Origin: Candidatus Flexifilum breve
Lineage (GTDB): Bacteria > Chloroflexota > Anaerolineae > Aggregatilineales > Phototrophicaceae
Reading direction: 5' to 3'
Length of the DNA stretch: 64,000 bases
Assembly: GCA_016717205.1 (NCBI GenBank)
Contig: JADKGC010000010.1
Span: 231,036-295,035, forward strand
In this document: positions 1-10,635 of the stretch, piece after piece
Position numbering within the stretch: the stretch's first letter is position 1
Layout: every line of letters starts with the position of its first letter
Notes under the pieces: model-generated
The model's database searches: none
What the model was told of the DNA's origin: nothing
The model's input: the letters and a program-made list of their open reading frames with translations, nothing else
Program-made: the position numbers and the translations under genes

Positions 1-370
1 CGTGGCGCAGATAGGCGAATTCGACGCGCTTGCTGCCCTGTGCCGCTTTGTCGTGGTCGTAGGGCGGGTTTGCCCACAGAATGCCGAAGGCGTTATTAGA
101 GGCCACCAACCGTTCGACATCGCAGCGCACCGCCTGCGTGGGGCCGAAGCGGGCGAGACACTGAGCGGCGCGCTCCCCATCCAACTCATTGGCGTAGGGC
201 GTGACGTTCCACGCGCGCGCCGCCGCGGCGAGGAATGCGCCTTCCCCGGCGAACGGGTCGAGCACGCGGACGGCGGGCGTCGCGGGAGCGACTAACGACA
301 GGAGCGCCGGGTAGTGGCGTTCCTCGATGGGCAAGTAGCCCATGATCATTTTCGATTCAGCGCGTGCCAT
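1..370 (-). CDS. DUF6094-type DNA adenine methyltransferase, N-terminal part
   Basis: Partial gene running off the left edge. The 123 visible residues begin MARAESKMIMGYLPIEERHY and contain an AdoMet-binding motif I (DPFAGEGAF, about residues 38-46) and the catalytic NPPY motif of N6-adenine or N4-cytosine methyltransferases (about residues 101-104). The opening MGYLPIEERHY matches my memory of the DUF6094 family, found on plasmids and integrative elements, where it is thought to modify element or host DNA. The start is the ATG at 368-370. The target sequence cannot be told from here, and the target-recognition part lies outside the window. Domain call secure, family name likely. Confidence 0.82.
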   Translation of the reverse strand, partial: MARAESKMIMGYLPIEERHYPALLSLVAPATPAVRVLDPFAGEGAFLAAAARAWNVTPYANELDGERAAQCLARFGPTQAVRCDVERLVASNNAFGILWANPPYDHDKAAQGSKRVEFAYLRH

Positions 371-477
371 GATTGGTCGATCCTCTCTGACTCTCGATGA
401 CTATTGCCTAAAGCTTGTGAAATGAGATGTTATGATTGAGTCATGCTGATGTGGAAGTCACACTCTGAGTGCCGAAG

Positions 478-1008
478 ATGTCAAACAACCAACGCCGTTT
501 TCGTCGTATTCTCCTCATCCTCGGCGGAGTAGGCGCTTTGTGCACCCTCGTTGCCGCATTTGGGCTTTATGCGCTTCTACAAACACTTGATTTTTCGGGA
601 CTGGGTGAATGGTTCTCGTACGATGGGGAATGCGTGGGAGTGGGGAGTTCTGCAGCAATAGAAGAAGTCGCTAAGCTTACTCTCCCAGCAACAGCAGATA
701 ATGTCTTTGCCCGCTCTGTTTATGCGGGCAGAGGCGACTGCATCGTGTTTGTTTCGTTCGATATGGAGGCAGGCGAGTTGGATACTTTCATTGCTTCGAC
801 ATGGGTTTCGTCAGTAGCGCCAATGAGTGATCCGGCACTGCTCGAACTGCGTGGGATATTGCAGAACGATGTGGACTGGACGTTCAACAGTGATACAGAG
901 TACCTGTATGGGAGAGGACATCAAGCATCTAGCTCAACTCAAAGCATTGTGCTTGAAACGATTTCTCCCAATCGGTACAGGGTCTATGTCGTTATGACTC
1001 TATTTTGA
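478..1008 (+). CDS. hypothetical single-pass membrane protein
   Basis: About 176 residues. A basic N-terminus (NNQRRFRR) is followed by one long hydrophobic helix at about residues 10-35, then a polar domain that probably faces outside the membrane. No enzyme motif or known family is recognised. The ATG at 478 is preferred to the GTG nine bases upstream because a GAAG sequence precedes it closely. The gene stands alone between two minus-strand genes and overlaps the 3' end of the next one by 17 bases tail to tail. Confidence 0.6.
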   Translation: MSNNQRRFRRILLILGGVGALCTLVAAFGLYALLQTLDFSGLGEWFSYDGECVGVGSSAAIEEVAKLTLPATADNVFARSVYAGRGDCIVFVSFDMEAGELDTFIASTWVSSVAPMSDPALLELRGILQNDVDWTFNSDTEYLYGRGHQASSSTQSIVLETISPNRYRVYVVMTLF

Positions 1009-2548
1009 TTTGCTTCTGCTCCAACCCACCCGTGATGAGCCGAGTCCACGCCAGCGCATCGAGGGAGACGGTCAGCAGATCGATGCCACCCGCTGAGCGC
1101 GTCGGACGCACCAGCATCGCCGCATAGCCCGCCGACCAGAGGAACGGCGTCCACGCATCGAACACGGGCACATTGACCACCTGCGCGACATGGTGTTTGA
1201 GCTTGGCCTGCGCCTGCGCGTCGTCCGTGCGCAGGATGAATGTCGTGGCGTTCCCGCTGTAGTTCGGGTTCACCACCCACTCATGCAGCAGGATGAGCGA
1301 CGTGAAGCGCGCTTCGGGGATGGTGTGCAGGTAGTCGTGGTACATGCCGCTGTTCCCATCACCGGCGGTCAGTTCGATGGCGGGCGCGGCTTCCGGCACC
1401 ACCGTGACGATGTCGCCCTTGCTCAGCTTGGCGCGGATCGCCTCAACGCCGGAGCGCGGGCCGCCCATATTCACGTAGACGCACACGCCTTCGTACATCG
1501 CCCATCCGTAGCAGTAGACCTGCCCGGTGATGCTACCCGTGAGTTCCCCGCAGTACTGCTGCGTGATCGGCACGGCGCGTCCGGGGCTGTGGCTCGTCTC
1601 CGACTGACTGATCGGCGCGAAGGGCGTGCGCTGCACCTTGCGGAGCGCAGTCTGCACGGCGTCCAACGGTTCACCGTCAGCGGGGAGCGGGTGCGGCTTA
1701 GTGATGCGGATCGCGGGCGGCGGTTCGGGATCGGCGAGCTGGTCGACAGGTATCGGTTGGGCACGGGCATCATCGTCGGCGAGTGCCTGCTCAATCAGGC
1801 TGACCAGTGCCGGACTCATGGCGGGGGCAACCGGCGCAGTTTCGGTAGTGGATGGCAGCGGGTTGAGTGGTACGGCCTGCTCCGGTTCCACGGCAGCGGC
1901 TTCCGCCTCCGTCTGCGTTTCACTCGTGATCAGCGCGCGGATTGCAGGGGGCAGATCCGCGCCGATGTAGTACCACTGCTTGCGCCGGGAGCTGAAACGC
2001 GCGCCCCACCGCTTGAGCAGGTCGCGGTGCGGATACGTCTCGCCACTCAGCCACCACCATGGTTTCTCCGTCGCGCTGCGCTGACTGCGTTCGGCCACGA
2101 TCCCGCTGACCACCGTTTCGCGTTCACCGGTCGAGGGGGATGGCGGGCGAAAGCCGGTCGGATCGAAGGTCGGACCGGTGCGGTAGCCGGGTGCGGTGTA
2201 ATCCGAATGACTGCTGTCAGGGAATGCCCACCATTGGTTATCCCGCCATAGGAAGACGCCGGCGCGGTAGCTCTGCCGCGTGATCTGTTCGGCTCGCGCC
2301 AGTTCGGCATCCGTCAGCGTGAGCAGAATGTGTCCATGCCGCACCACGACGTCCCCGTCGATCTGGACGTAGTGGTACGACGCGTGTTTCGGCGATACAT
2401 TGCGCGCTTTGTCGCCGTACAGCGCCAGCAGCACGGCGGAGACGGCGCTCGTGTAACCCAGTTTGTACGCGTTGACCAATTGGTGGGTGTGCGGATCGGT
2501 GACGCGCTGCGCGCCGTAGGTGTTCACGGCGATGATGTGTCCGCTCAT
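992..2548 (-). CDS. hypothetical protein of plasmid/element type, 518 aa
   Basis: Long ORF with a good ribosome site (GGAGG nine bases before the ATG) whose start overlaps the stop of the SLOG gene by ATGA, so the two are co-transcribed. A tryptophan-rich segment near residues 160-205 (WWWLSGETYPHRDLLKRWGA, then RRKQWYY) resembles the small motif in which a protein reads the geometry of a modified or processed substrate, but I cannot assign a family. The middle is proline- and alanine-rich and probably disordered. The C-terminal 180 residues look globular. No catalytic motif recognised. Likely an accessory gene of the same mobile element as the upstream methyltransferase. Confidence 0.6.
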   Translation of the reverse strand: MSGHIIAVNTYGAQRVTDPHTHQLVNAYKLGYTSAVSAVLLALYGDKARNVSPKHASYHYVQIDGDVVVRHGHILLTLTDAELARAEQITRQSYRAGVFLWRDNQWWAFPDSSHSDYTAPGYRTGPTFDPTGFRPPSPSTGERETVVSGIVAERSQRSATEKPWWWLSGETYPHRDLLKRWGARFSSRRKQWYYIGADLPPAIRALITSETQTEAEAAAVEPEQAVPLNPLPSTTETAPVAPAMSPALVSLIEQALADDDARAQPIPVDQLADPEPPPAIRITKPHPLPADGEPLDAVQTALRKVQRTPFAPISQSETSHSPGRAVPITQQYCGELTGSITGQVYCYGWAMYEGVCVYVNMGGPRSGVEAIRAKLSKGDIVTVVPEAAPAIELTAGDGNSGMYHDYLHTIPEARFTSLILLHEWVVNPNYSGNATTFILRTDDAQAQAKLKHHVAQVVNVPVFDAWTPFLWSAGYAAMLVRPTRSAGGIDLLTVSLDALAWTRLITGGLEQKQIKIES

Positions 2549-2994
2549 GGCTGCGGCCTCCGGTCAAAGTTGATGAGATGAGCGGCTTTGCCACGCTGCC
2601 GGGCATAGTCGTAGCCCGCCTTCGTGCCGGGACTCTCACCGTTCCAGAGGAACAGCCCCTGCTGGCAGTTATCGACCAACCAGCGATCCCGTGCTGTGTA
2701 GCCCGTGAGGAGATCGCCGCCCGCGCTGCGATAGAGATCGCGCGTGACCTTGACGTAGCTCCCATGCTTGCAGCCGTAGTTGCGCGGGAAGTTGGCGATC
2801 CCGGCGACGATCACCCGCGCTTTGAGATGGCGGCAGGTTTCCACCACGGCCAGATCCACGCCTTTCGGGTTGTCCCCGACGAGGATAATCCAGCCGAGTT
2901 CATGCGCGCGCTGCACTGCGCGCCGCGCATAGTCGAGCATATCGCGGGTCGCATAGCGGCTGCCCGCGATCAGTAGATGCGTTTCTGTGGGCAT
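2545..2994 (-). CDS. SLOG-superfamily (DUF2493/YspA-like) nucleotide-binding protein
   Basis: 149 residues. The Rossmann-like beginning THLLIAGSRYATRDM and the later GDNPKGVDLAV and NGESPGTKAGYDYARQRGK motifs match the SLOG fold (DUF2493, DprA/LOG relatives), which binds nucleotides or nucleotide-derived ligands. Such proteins are common on plasmids and phages of unknown role. The ATG at 2994 was chosen because GGAGGTG lies just upstream; the frame is open for 59 more codons but these are low-complexity. It is the first gene of a two-gene operon with the 518-aa hypothetical protein. Confidence 0.75.
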   Translation of the reverse strand: MPTETHLLIAGSRYATRDMLDYARRAVQRAHELGWIILVGDNPKGVDLAVVETCRHLKARVIVAGIANFPRNYGCKHGSYVKVTRDLYRSAGGDLLTGYTARDRWLVDNCQQGLFLWNGESPGTKAGYDYARQRGKAAHLINFDRRPQP

Positions 2995-3753
2995 CAACAC
3001 CTCCGTGAAGAAGTGAAAACATCGAGAAATAGAAAGCGCCCCACTGACCGAAGTCCGTGAGGCGCTGGAAAGTCGCCCATGAGTGCCGGTTGCCGCCTGA
3101 ATGCCGTCCGGTTTCATCTCTGAACACCACGAACGGTTGACCTTTCCGGTCGAGCGGTGACCCGCTCGCATTCACGACGATCGGCGCATCGGTGGTCTGT
3201 GTGCGGCTCGGTCAAGCCGACCTCCTTCCTCCGGGAGGTGCGGCCCCACAGCACAGGTCGAGGGCGTTTGGCATAGACGAGCGAGCGCGTTCACCAGTAG
3301 GCGACCGTCGGTACTCAGGGGCACCGGGCAGGGTTTACAGCGCGCCCTTTCGAGCTGACGCAGCCGCTTGCGCACGGGACATCCGTGTAAACGATCACTC
3401 GCTATGCGTTTGGTAAGGTCCGGTTTCAACGCAAGGCGCAGGAGCACGCCGCCCAGAACCGCCGACACCCACCGGGCGGCACGGGCGCGCCTGAGCGGAG
3501 CGGCGCCAGCCAAGCGCGCGCCCGTCGCCGAAGCCGGGCACGGCTTTGCCGGCGGTGCGGCGTGCTACCCTTGCGGATGAGAAACCGGACGAAACGCAGC
3601 GCGAGGGTCACTACGGAGGTCAGCGCGAGTGCCTGTGAACCTCAAGGGTGTAAATCTGCGGCAGCCCCTGCGACAGCGGGAAAATAGCTATAATGATGTT
3701 CGTAGAGTCGAGCAAACGTTTTCGATTATCTCTTTTCATTTCTGGAATCAATC
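2995..3753. other. GC-rich intergenic region with doubtful small ORFs
   Basis: No firm gene. On the minus strand an ORF at 3172-3513 contains a cysteine-bearing stretch (HGCPVRKRLRQLERARCKPC) and could be a small hypothetical gene. A second minus-strand reading frame at about 2996-3175 looks protein-like (ending SWATFQRLTDFGQWG and so on) but its likely start, a TTG with GGAGG at about 3215, is in another frame, so it may be a frameshifted remnant. The last 150 bases are AT-richer and hold the promoter of the TIR gene. Confidence 0.35.
3689..3694 (+). promoter_or_regulatory. candidate -10 box of the TIR-NB-ARC-WD40 gene
   Basis: A perfect TATAAT lies 60 bases before the ATG at 3754, in an AT-rich stretch that contrasts with the GC-rich DNA to its left. 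No convincing -35 hexamer is visible 17 bases upstream. Confidence 0.4.
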
Positions 3754-6700
3754 ATGTATGTAACGCCCCGCGTCTTCATCTCCTATGCTCGCGCTGATGG
3801 CGACACCTTCGCTGCCGATCTCCGTACCCGGTTGGCTGCCGAACTCGGTGCAGAAGCGCTCTGGCGTGACCGCGACCGCATGGAGGGCGGCGTGAGTTGG
3901 TGGAACCAGATCACCGAAGCGCTAGACGCGGTCAGCTTTATGGTGCTGGTCGCTACTCCGGCGGCAATGGTCTCCCCAATTGTGCGCAAAGAATGGCGCT
4001 ATGCGCGACAACAGGGTGTGTGCGTGTATCCGGTGCAGGTGCCGGACCTGCCCATTGATTTCGCCACGCTGCCCAGTTGGATGCGTAACTCCCACTTCTA
4101 TAACCTCGACAAGGAATGGGAAACATTCGTCAATTACCTGAAGAACCCCTGCCATTTGGAGAAAGTGCCGTTCATGGTCCCGGATTTGCCGGCGCATTTC
4201 GTCGAGCGTCCACGCGAATTCGGTGAACTCATCAACCGCTTACTGGACGCCGATCGACAAAATCCGTTGGCGATTACAACGGTACTAAAGGGGGCTGGCG
4301 GTTTCGGCAAGACAACGCTGGCATTGGCGCTGTGTCATGATGAGGATGTACAAACCGCGTTTGACGATGGCATCCTGTGGGTAACGCTCGGCGAACAGCC
4401 CGATGTGCTCGGCGGTTTGATAAAGCTCTACAGCGCACTCACCGACGACCGTCCCGCTTTTGTCGATGCCGAAGACGCAGCGGCGAAGCTGGCGGCGCGT
4501 CTAAACGATAAGAAATGCCTGATCGTCGTAGATGATGTTTGGCGTGGTGCGGATCTGCGTCCATTTTTGCGCGGTGCGCCGAACTGTGCCTACCTGATCA
4601 CCACACGCAATGTGGATGTGGCAGTGAGCGTGCAGGCAACTACCACCGATGTCGATCGCATGAAGCCTGCCGAATCCGCTGCACTACTCTCCCAAAGAAT
4701 CGATGGGCTGGACGCGAACGCGTTGCGACGGATGGCGCATCGACTTGGCGAATGGGCACTTCTGCTCGAATTAGCGAACGCCATGCTGCGTGAACGCATA
4801 GCGGCAGCCAATGATACCCCAACGCGCGCCTTCGCCTGGTTGGAAAAAGTTCTGGATCGGCGCGGCGTGAACGGCATCAAAAGTTCCACAAAAGAAGACC
4901 GTCAAAAGGACGCGGCGCATGTGCTAGCGAGCAGCCTCGAACTGCTGACCGCCGCACAACGCGATCAGCTATGCGCGCTGGCTGTTTTCAAGGATGTCGA
5001 TGTGCCGTTGGCGGCAGTCAGCGATCTGTGGGGTTTGGACGAATTCGAGGCCGAAGACACGTGTTTACTGCTAGCGCGCCTCTCGCTGATTAAGTTCGAC
5101 GCGCCGCGCAACATCATCCGCATGCATAACGTGGTGCGCGAATATCTCGGTACGTGTGTCACTGATATGCCCGCGTTGCATAGGATATTGATCGATGTAT
5201 GGGGCGATGCCTATACACTGCCATACTCCTTCGCATGGATGCATTACGCGTATCACTTAATCAGCGGTGGGCGTGCTAACCTTCTACGCGATCTGCTACT
5301 CGATTACCGCTGGTTGCGCGCCAAACTCGCAGTCGATCCTAATTCATTGATCGTTGACTGCGAAATGTACCTCCATCCGGCTCCTAACCTCACTTCTCAG
5401 TCGTCGTCCTATTGGGAGAGGGGGCAGGAGGTCGAGGTTGAAATACCCCTCGTCCAATCCGCGATTAGCAACGCCGCGCACATTTTGATCGACTATCCGC
5501 GCCAGTTCGCCGGGCAATTGATCGGTCGTCTTCTTGTACACAACAACCAACACCCGCGTATCAGTGCGCTACTGGCGGATGCCGCCGTCCACACCGACTT
5601 GCCCGCGCTGCTGCCCACACTGCCTACACTGACACCTGCAGGCGGCGCGCTGCTGCGTACTCTCACGGGGCATGCAGAAGGCGTGAACCACGCAACCTGG
5701 TCGCCCGATGGTTCGCGTATCCTCTCTGCTTCATATGACGGCGCGCTCAAACTGTGGGACGCCGCCTCCGGACAAGAACTTCTCACTTTCATAGGACATA
5801 CGAGCATCGTAATTGCGGCGATGTGGTCGCCCGATGGCTCCCGCATTCTTTCCGTTGGAGCGAGTCCATTCGACAAGATTCAAGTCAATACGCTCAAGGT
5901 GTGGGACGACGCCTCCGGACAAGAACTCCTCACCCTCACTGGGCATACCAGCGGGGTGAATGCAGCAGCGTGGTCGCCCGATGGCTCGTGTATCCTCTCC
6001 GCGTCATATGACGGCTCGCTCAAGGTGTGGGACACCACCTCCGGACAAGAACTCCTCACCTTGATAGGACATACATGGAGTGTGAACGCAGTGGCGTGGT
6101 CGCCCGATGGTCAGCGCATCGTCTCTGCCGCTGGCAGCATATTTGGAAATCAAGACTACACACTTAAAGTATGGGATATATCTTCTGGAAAATGCATTCT
6201 CACCCTTACTGGAACTACGGGGAACGTGAACTCGGTAGCCTGGTCGCCTGATGGCCAGCGCATCGTCTCTGCGTCATTTGATGGCGCGCTCAAACTATGG
6301 GACGCCGCCTCCGGGCAAGAACTCCTCACCCTACAAGGGCATGGGGACGACGTGAATGCAGTGGCGTGGTCGCCTGACGGCTCGCGCATCCTTTCCGCTT
6401 CAAGCGACAACACGCTTAAGCTGTGGGACGCCGCCTCCGGTCAATGCCTCCTCACCCTCCAAGGGCACACAAGAAGCGTGAACGCGGCGGCGTGGTCGCC
6501 TGATGGCTCGCGCATCCTTTCCGCTTCAAGCGACAACACGCTTAAGCTGTGGATGTATTCTGGCGCAGCGGGCAATGAGGCAGTCCAAAAGATAGCTGCG
6601 CACGCAGACGGCGTTTCCGCCGCAGCGTGGTCGCCCGATGGGCGGCACATCATTTCCGCCTCATATGACGGGACACTCAAACTGTGGAACAGCGCCTCGG

Positions 6701-7584
6701 GAAAAGATCTATTCACCCTCAGGGGGCATACCAGCGGAGTGAATGCGGCAGCGTGGTCGCCCGATGGGCGGCGCATCATTTCCGCCTCATATGACGGGAC
6801 ACTCAAACTATGGAACAGCGCCTCCGGGTACCACATCCTCACCCTAATTGGGCATAGTTTCTGGGTTAACGCAGTGGCGTGGTCGCCCGATGGGCGGCGC
6901 ATCATCTCCGCGTCATCGGACAGAACGCTCAAAATGTGGAACGTCGGCTCTGAATTAGGAAACTTCACCTTAACAGGGCAGGACGACGTGACAGCTACGG
7001 CGTGGTCGCCCGATGGGCGGGGCATCGTCCTCACCTCGCAGGACAACACTTTCAAGGCGTGGGACGTCGGCTCTGAATTAGAAATTCTCACCTTAACGGG
7101 GCATAGGGACGACGTGAAAGCCACGGCGTGGTCGCCCGATGGGCGGCGCATCATCTCCGCTTCACAGGACGACACCCTCAAGGTGTGGGACACCAACGTC
7201 GGGCGTTGCCTCCGCACCCTCACTGAGCACACCAGCGGGATAAACGCGTTGGCGTGGTCGTCCGACGGCTCACGCTTCCTCTCGGCCTCATGGGATTGCA
7301 CCATTCGTCTGTGGGACGCTGCCTCCGGGGGAGAACTCTTCACCCTCGCTGGACATATGTTGGAAGTGCGCGCCGCAGCCTGGTCGCCCGATGGGCGGCG
7401 CGTCATCTCGGCCTCATGGGATCGCACTATCCGTCTGTGGGATGCAGACACAGGTGTTCCCCTCGCCCGCTTTGACGTGGACGCTCCGGTCATGTGCATC
7501 GCATGGTCGCCGGACGGGCAGTTCGTCGCCGCTGGGGACGCAGCAGGCAATCTGCACATATTCCGCGTGGTTGGGCTAACGTAG
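3754..7584 (+). CDS. TIR / NB-ARC / WD40 STAND protein
   Basis: 1276 residues, one intact ORF. Residues 4-110 are a TIR domain (PRVFISYARADGD; the KEWRYA segment holds the expected catalytic glutamate), which in bacteria cleaves NAD+. Residues about 160-480 are an NB-ARC NTPase (P-loop GAGGFGKTTLA near 180, kinase-2 CLIVVDDVW near 255, sensor YLITTRN). Residues about 630-1270 form 15 WD40 repeats, each built around WSPDG and ending LKLWD or similar, enough for two propellers. In this family the repeats act as the sensor, the NTPase oligomerises, and TIR kills or arrests the cell. The repeats are very alike, pointing to recent expansion. Single-gene transcription unit with its own promoter; ends overlapping dnaE2 by 9 bases tail to tail. 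Confidence 0.93.
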   Translation: MYVTPRVFISYARADGDTFAADLRTRLAAELGAEALWRDRDRMEGGVSWWNQITEALDAVSFMVLVATPAAMVSPIVRKEWRYARQQGVCVYPVQVPDLPIDFATLPSWMRNSHFYNLDKEWETFVNYLKNPCHLEKVPFMVPDLPAHFVERPREFGELINRLLDADRQNPLAITTVLKGAGGFGKTTLALALCHDEDVQTAFDDGILWVTLGEQPDVLGGLIKLYSALTDDRPAFVDAEDAAAKLAARLNDKKCLIVVDDVWRGADLRPFLRGAPNCAYLITTRNVDVAVSVQATTTDVDRMKPAESAALLSQRIDGLDANALRRMAHRLGEWALLLELANAMLRERIAAANDTPTRAFAWLEKVLDRRGVNGIKSSTKEDRQKDAAHVLASSLELLTAAQRDQLCALAVFKDVDVPLAAVSDLWGLDEFEAEDTCLLLARLSLIKFDAPRNIIRMHNVVREYLGTCVTDMPALHRILIDVWGDAYTLPYSFAWMHYAYHLISGGRANLLRDLLLDYRWLRAKLAVDPNSLIVDCEMYLHPAPNLTSQSSSYWERGQEVEVEIPLVQSAISNAAHILIDYPRQFAGQLIGRLLVHNNQHPRISALLADAAVHTDLPALLPTLPTLTPAGGALLRTLTGHAEGVNHATWSPDGSRILSASYDGALKLWDAASGQELLTFIGHTSIVIAAMWSPDGSRILSVGASPFDKIQVNTLKVWDDASGQELLTLTGHTSGVNAAAWSPDGSCILSASYDGSLKVWDTTSGQELLTLIGHTWSVNAVAWSPDGQRIVSAAGSIFGNQDYTLKVWDISSGKCILTLTGTTGNVNSVAWSPDGQRIVSASFDGALKLWDAASGQELLTLQGHGDDVNAVAWSPDGSRILSASSDNTLKLWDAASGQCLLTLQGHTRSVNAAAWSPDGSRILSASSDNTLKLWMYSGAAGNEAVQKIAAHADGVSAAAWSPDGRHIISASYDGTLKLWNSASGKDLFTLRGHTSGVNAAAWSPDGRRIISASYDGTLKLWNSASGYHILTLIGHSFWVNAVAWSPDGRRIISASSDRTLKMWNVGSELGNFTLTGQDDVTATAWSPDGRGIVLTSQDNTFKAWDVGSELEILTLTGHRDDVKATAWSPDGRRIISASQDDTLKVWDTNVGRCLRTLTEHTSGINALAWSSDGSRFLSASWDCTIRLWDAASGGELFTLAGHMLEVRAAAWSPDGRRVISASWDRTIRLWDADTGVPLARFDVDAPVMCIAWSPDGQFVAAGDAAGNLHIFRVVGLT

Positions 7585-10500
7585 TAAGGTGGCGCTTGTC
7601 GCAATTACATTTAGCACACCGCGACTACGTTGCAGCGTCCCTTCGATAATCAGCAGCGGCGACTCCCGCAGTACGCGACGATACTGCGCGTACTCATCGG
7701 GGCGCACAATGATGTTGATGAAGCCATCTTCGTCTTCCAAGGTGATGAAGTGATGCCCTTTGGCGGTGGGCGGTGCTTGGCGCACGAGAATCTGCCCGGC
7801 AACCGTCACCGCTTCTTTATCCTGACAGCGGTCGAGGTCGCGGCTGCCGAGGACGCCGCGCTCCCGTAACTGCGCGCGGTAGAGCGTCATGACGTGGTCA
7901 CGCAGCGAGAGGCCGAGCAGCTCATACTCCAGCCCCATGACGTCGAGCAGCGAAACCGGAGGGAGATTCAGCGTGTCTTCGGGCAGGTCGAGCGGCAGAG
8001 TATCCGGTCGATAATCGAGCTTGCCCAACTCCCACACCAGCGAGTGGCGCGTCTTGCCCCACGCATCCATCCCGCCCGCGAGGATCAGGTTTTCGAGCAG
8101 GTGCGGCGGTAACTGGGTGCGTCGCCCCACCTCCGCCAGTGACCGGAACTCGGCGGACTGGCGCGCAGTCACGAGGCGCTCGCTCGCCACGTCGCCAAAT
8201 CCGGTCACCTGATTCAAGCCCAGGCGGATCGCGCCACCCTCGACCGTGCAGCGCGCCGCGCTCGCGTTCACATCGACCGGCAGCACGCGGATCCCGTGCC
8301 GCTTCGCATCGTTGACAATCGCCGCCGGACTCCAGAAGCCCATCGGCTGATGGTTGAGCAAGGCGGTGTAGAACGCCGCCGGGTGATAGTGCTTCAGCCA
8401 CGCCGACTGGTAGACCAGCACGGCGAACGCCGCCGCGTGCGACTTGGGGAACGAGTAGCCGCCGAACGCGCGCAGTGTGTCGAAGACGGCATCGGCGAGG
8501 CGCGGATCTACGCCTCTGCGGCCCGCGCCGTCGAGGAAGGCCGTATGCCAGCGGTCGAGCGCCTCGTAAGCGCGTTTGGAAACGAGCGCGCGGCGCAGCC
8601 CTTCGCCCTGTCCGCCCGTGAACCCAGCGAGGTCACGCGCCACCTTCAACACCTGTTCCTGAAACAGCACCACGCCGAGCGTTTCCGCAAGCGCGGGCTG
8701 CAAGCGCGGATGCGGGTAGCTGACTGCCTCCACCCCCAGTCGCCGCCGCAGCTAGGGATGCACCATGTTCCCCTGCACCGGCCCCGGGCGAATCAGGGAG
8801 ATCGAGACGATCAGGTCGTTGAAGCGGCGCGGCTGCAAGCGCGGCAACACCTGCTGCTGCGCGCGCGACTCGACCTGAAACACGCCGATAGTGTCCGCGG
8901 CGCTCACCATGTCGTAAATCGCCGGATCGTCAAAGCGCAGCTCGTCCAGATCGAGCGGCTGCCCGGTGAGCGCGGCCACCGTCTGCGCGGACTCGGCGAT
9001 GGCGGAGAGCATGCGCAAGCCGAGGATATCGATCTTCACCAGCCCCGCCTCTTCCAGCGCATCCTTATCCCACTGCACCACATAGCGATCTGGCATGGTG
9101 GCGGGTTCGGTCGGCAGGCGCGCGGCGAGCGCCGCGCCCATGACAATCATGCCGCCGTTGTGGATGCCGAGGTGCCGCGGGAAGCCGTCGAGCTGATCGG
9201 CGAGGTCGCTGAGCTGCTGCCAGGTGGCGCGTGAACCGAGCAGCGCCTCCAGATCGCCCGCTTCGGCGATGCGCCCCGACTTGAAGGTATCGATGGTGTG
9301 GGCGGCGCGATCCAGCACCTCGGGCGGCAGGCCGAGCGCCTTGCCCACGTCGCGAATGGCCGAGCGCGCGCGAAAGGTGATGAAGGTGCAGGCCATTGCC
9401 GCATGGGCGTTCCCGTAGCGCCCATACACATACTGGATGACCTCTTCGCGCCGATCCGCCTGAAAGTCGATGTCGATGTCCGGCACCGACTGCCGCTCAT
9501 CCGACAGGAAGCGCTCGAAGACGAGGTCGTGTTCCAGCGGGTTGACCGGCGAGATGTGCAGCAGATAGGCGACCAGCGAATTGGCCGCCGAGCCGCGTCC
9601 CTGACACAAGATCCCCTGCGCGCGGGCATAGCGCGCGATGTCCCACACGATCAGGAAGTAGTTGGCGAGGCCGCTGCGCTCGATCACGCCGAGCTCGTAG
9701 GTCAATTGGCGTTCAATCGGTTCCGTCGGCGTAAGCTGCCGCGTGTTCAGCCCGTCCCGACACAGACGCTGGAGGTAGGTCACCGCATCCGCTCCATCCG
9801 GCGTCGGAAACACGGGCAGCTCCTGCAAGCCGAAGGTCAGCTCAAAGGCGCAGCGGTCGGCGATGCGGCGCGTCTGCGTGATCGCCTCCGGATACGCGGC
9901 GAAGAGCGCGCGCATCTCGGCAGCAGACTTGAGGTAGTATTCCGAATTAGGGCGGCACAGCGTCGCTGCCTCGTCCAGCGGCGTCAGGTGGCGGATGCAC
10001 ACGAGCACATCCTGCAAGCGGCTCGCTTCGCGCCGCGCATAGTGGACATTGTTGGTCGCCACGCACGGCACACCGATCTGCTCGGCAATCGCTGCCAGTT
10101 CGGCGTTCAGCCGCTCGTCGTGGGGCAGTCGATGGTGCTGCAACTCGATGTAGAAGTAGTCGCGCCCGAACCAGTCGCGGTAACGCCGGGCGGCTTGCAC
10201 TGCGGTTGACGGATCATCCCGCCGCAGGGCGGTGGTCACTGCACCGAGACGGCAACCGGAGAGCGCGATCAAGCCGTCGGTGTACTCAGCCAAGAGTGCC
10301 TCAGGCAGTAACGCCTCACCTTTCGGCGCGTGGTGTCGCGCCAGCGTGATGAGCTGGCACAGGTTCGCCCACCCGGTCGCATTCTCGACCAGCAGCGTGA
10401 GGTGCTGCGGTTCCTGCGCACCCACGAGCGTCAGCTCCGCGCCGAGGATCGGACGGATGCCGAGTTCGCGCGCGTGCTTGACGAACGGCACCGCGCCGTA

Positions 10501-10635
10501 CACGGCGTCGTGATCGGTCAGCGCGAGCGCGTCCATGCCGAGTTCGGCGGCACGCAGCAGCAACTCCTCCGGTGGTGACGCCCCATCGAGCAGGCTGTAA
10601 TAGGAATGCGTGTGGAGTTCAACGTACTCAGTCAT
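7576..10635 (-). pseudogene. dnaE2: error-prone DNA polymerase DnaE2, interrupted by an in-frame TAG
   Basis: Translesion C-family polymerase of the ImuA-ImuB-DnaE2 mutasome. The reading frame would give 1019 residues, the normal size. An N-terminal PHP domain (VELHTHSYYSLLDG, LTDHDAVYG), the palm motif PDIDIDF near residue 385 and a C-terminal OB fold are all present. At 8752-8754 a TAG replaces the tyrosine expected after GNMVHP; the same frame continues at once with LRRRLGVEAVSYPHP, so only one codon is affected. The result is either an assembly error, a recent null allele, or readthrough. The start at 10635 (MTEYVELHTHS) overlaps the DUF6504 gene by 8 bases. Confidence 0.9.

Noticed and set aside
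2..295. 97-aa plus-strand reading frame at the left edge
   Set aside because: It lies opposite the methyltransferase with DPFAGEGAF and NPPY motifs and has no motifs or start signal of its own.
1190..2251. 353-aa plus-strand reading frame
   Set aside because: Antisense shadow of the 518-aa gene in high-GC DNA; arginine-rich composition without motifs.
6441..7604. 387-aa minus-strand reading frame opposite the WD40 repeats
   Set aside because: Its repeated RRPSGDHA units are the reverse complement of the WSPDG coding repeats.
8752..8754. TAG in dnaE2 as evidence of stop-codon reassignment
   Set aside because: No other gene in the window needs TAG read as an amino acid, so a point error or mutation is simpler.
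9298..10209. 303-aa plus-strand reading frame inside dnaE2
   Set aside because: Opposite strand of conserved polymerase motifs; low-complexity arginine- and histidine-rich product.
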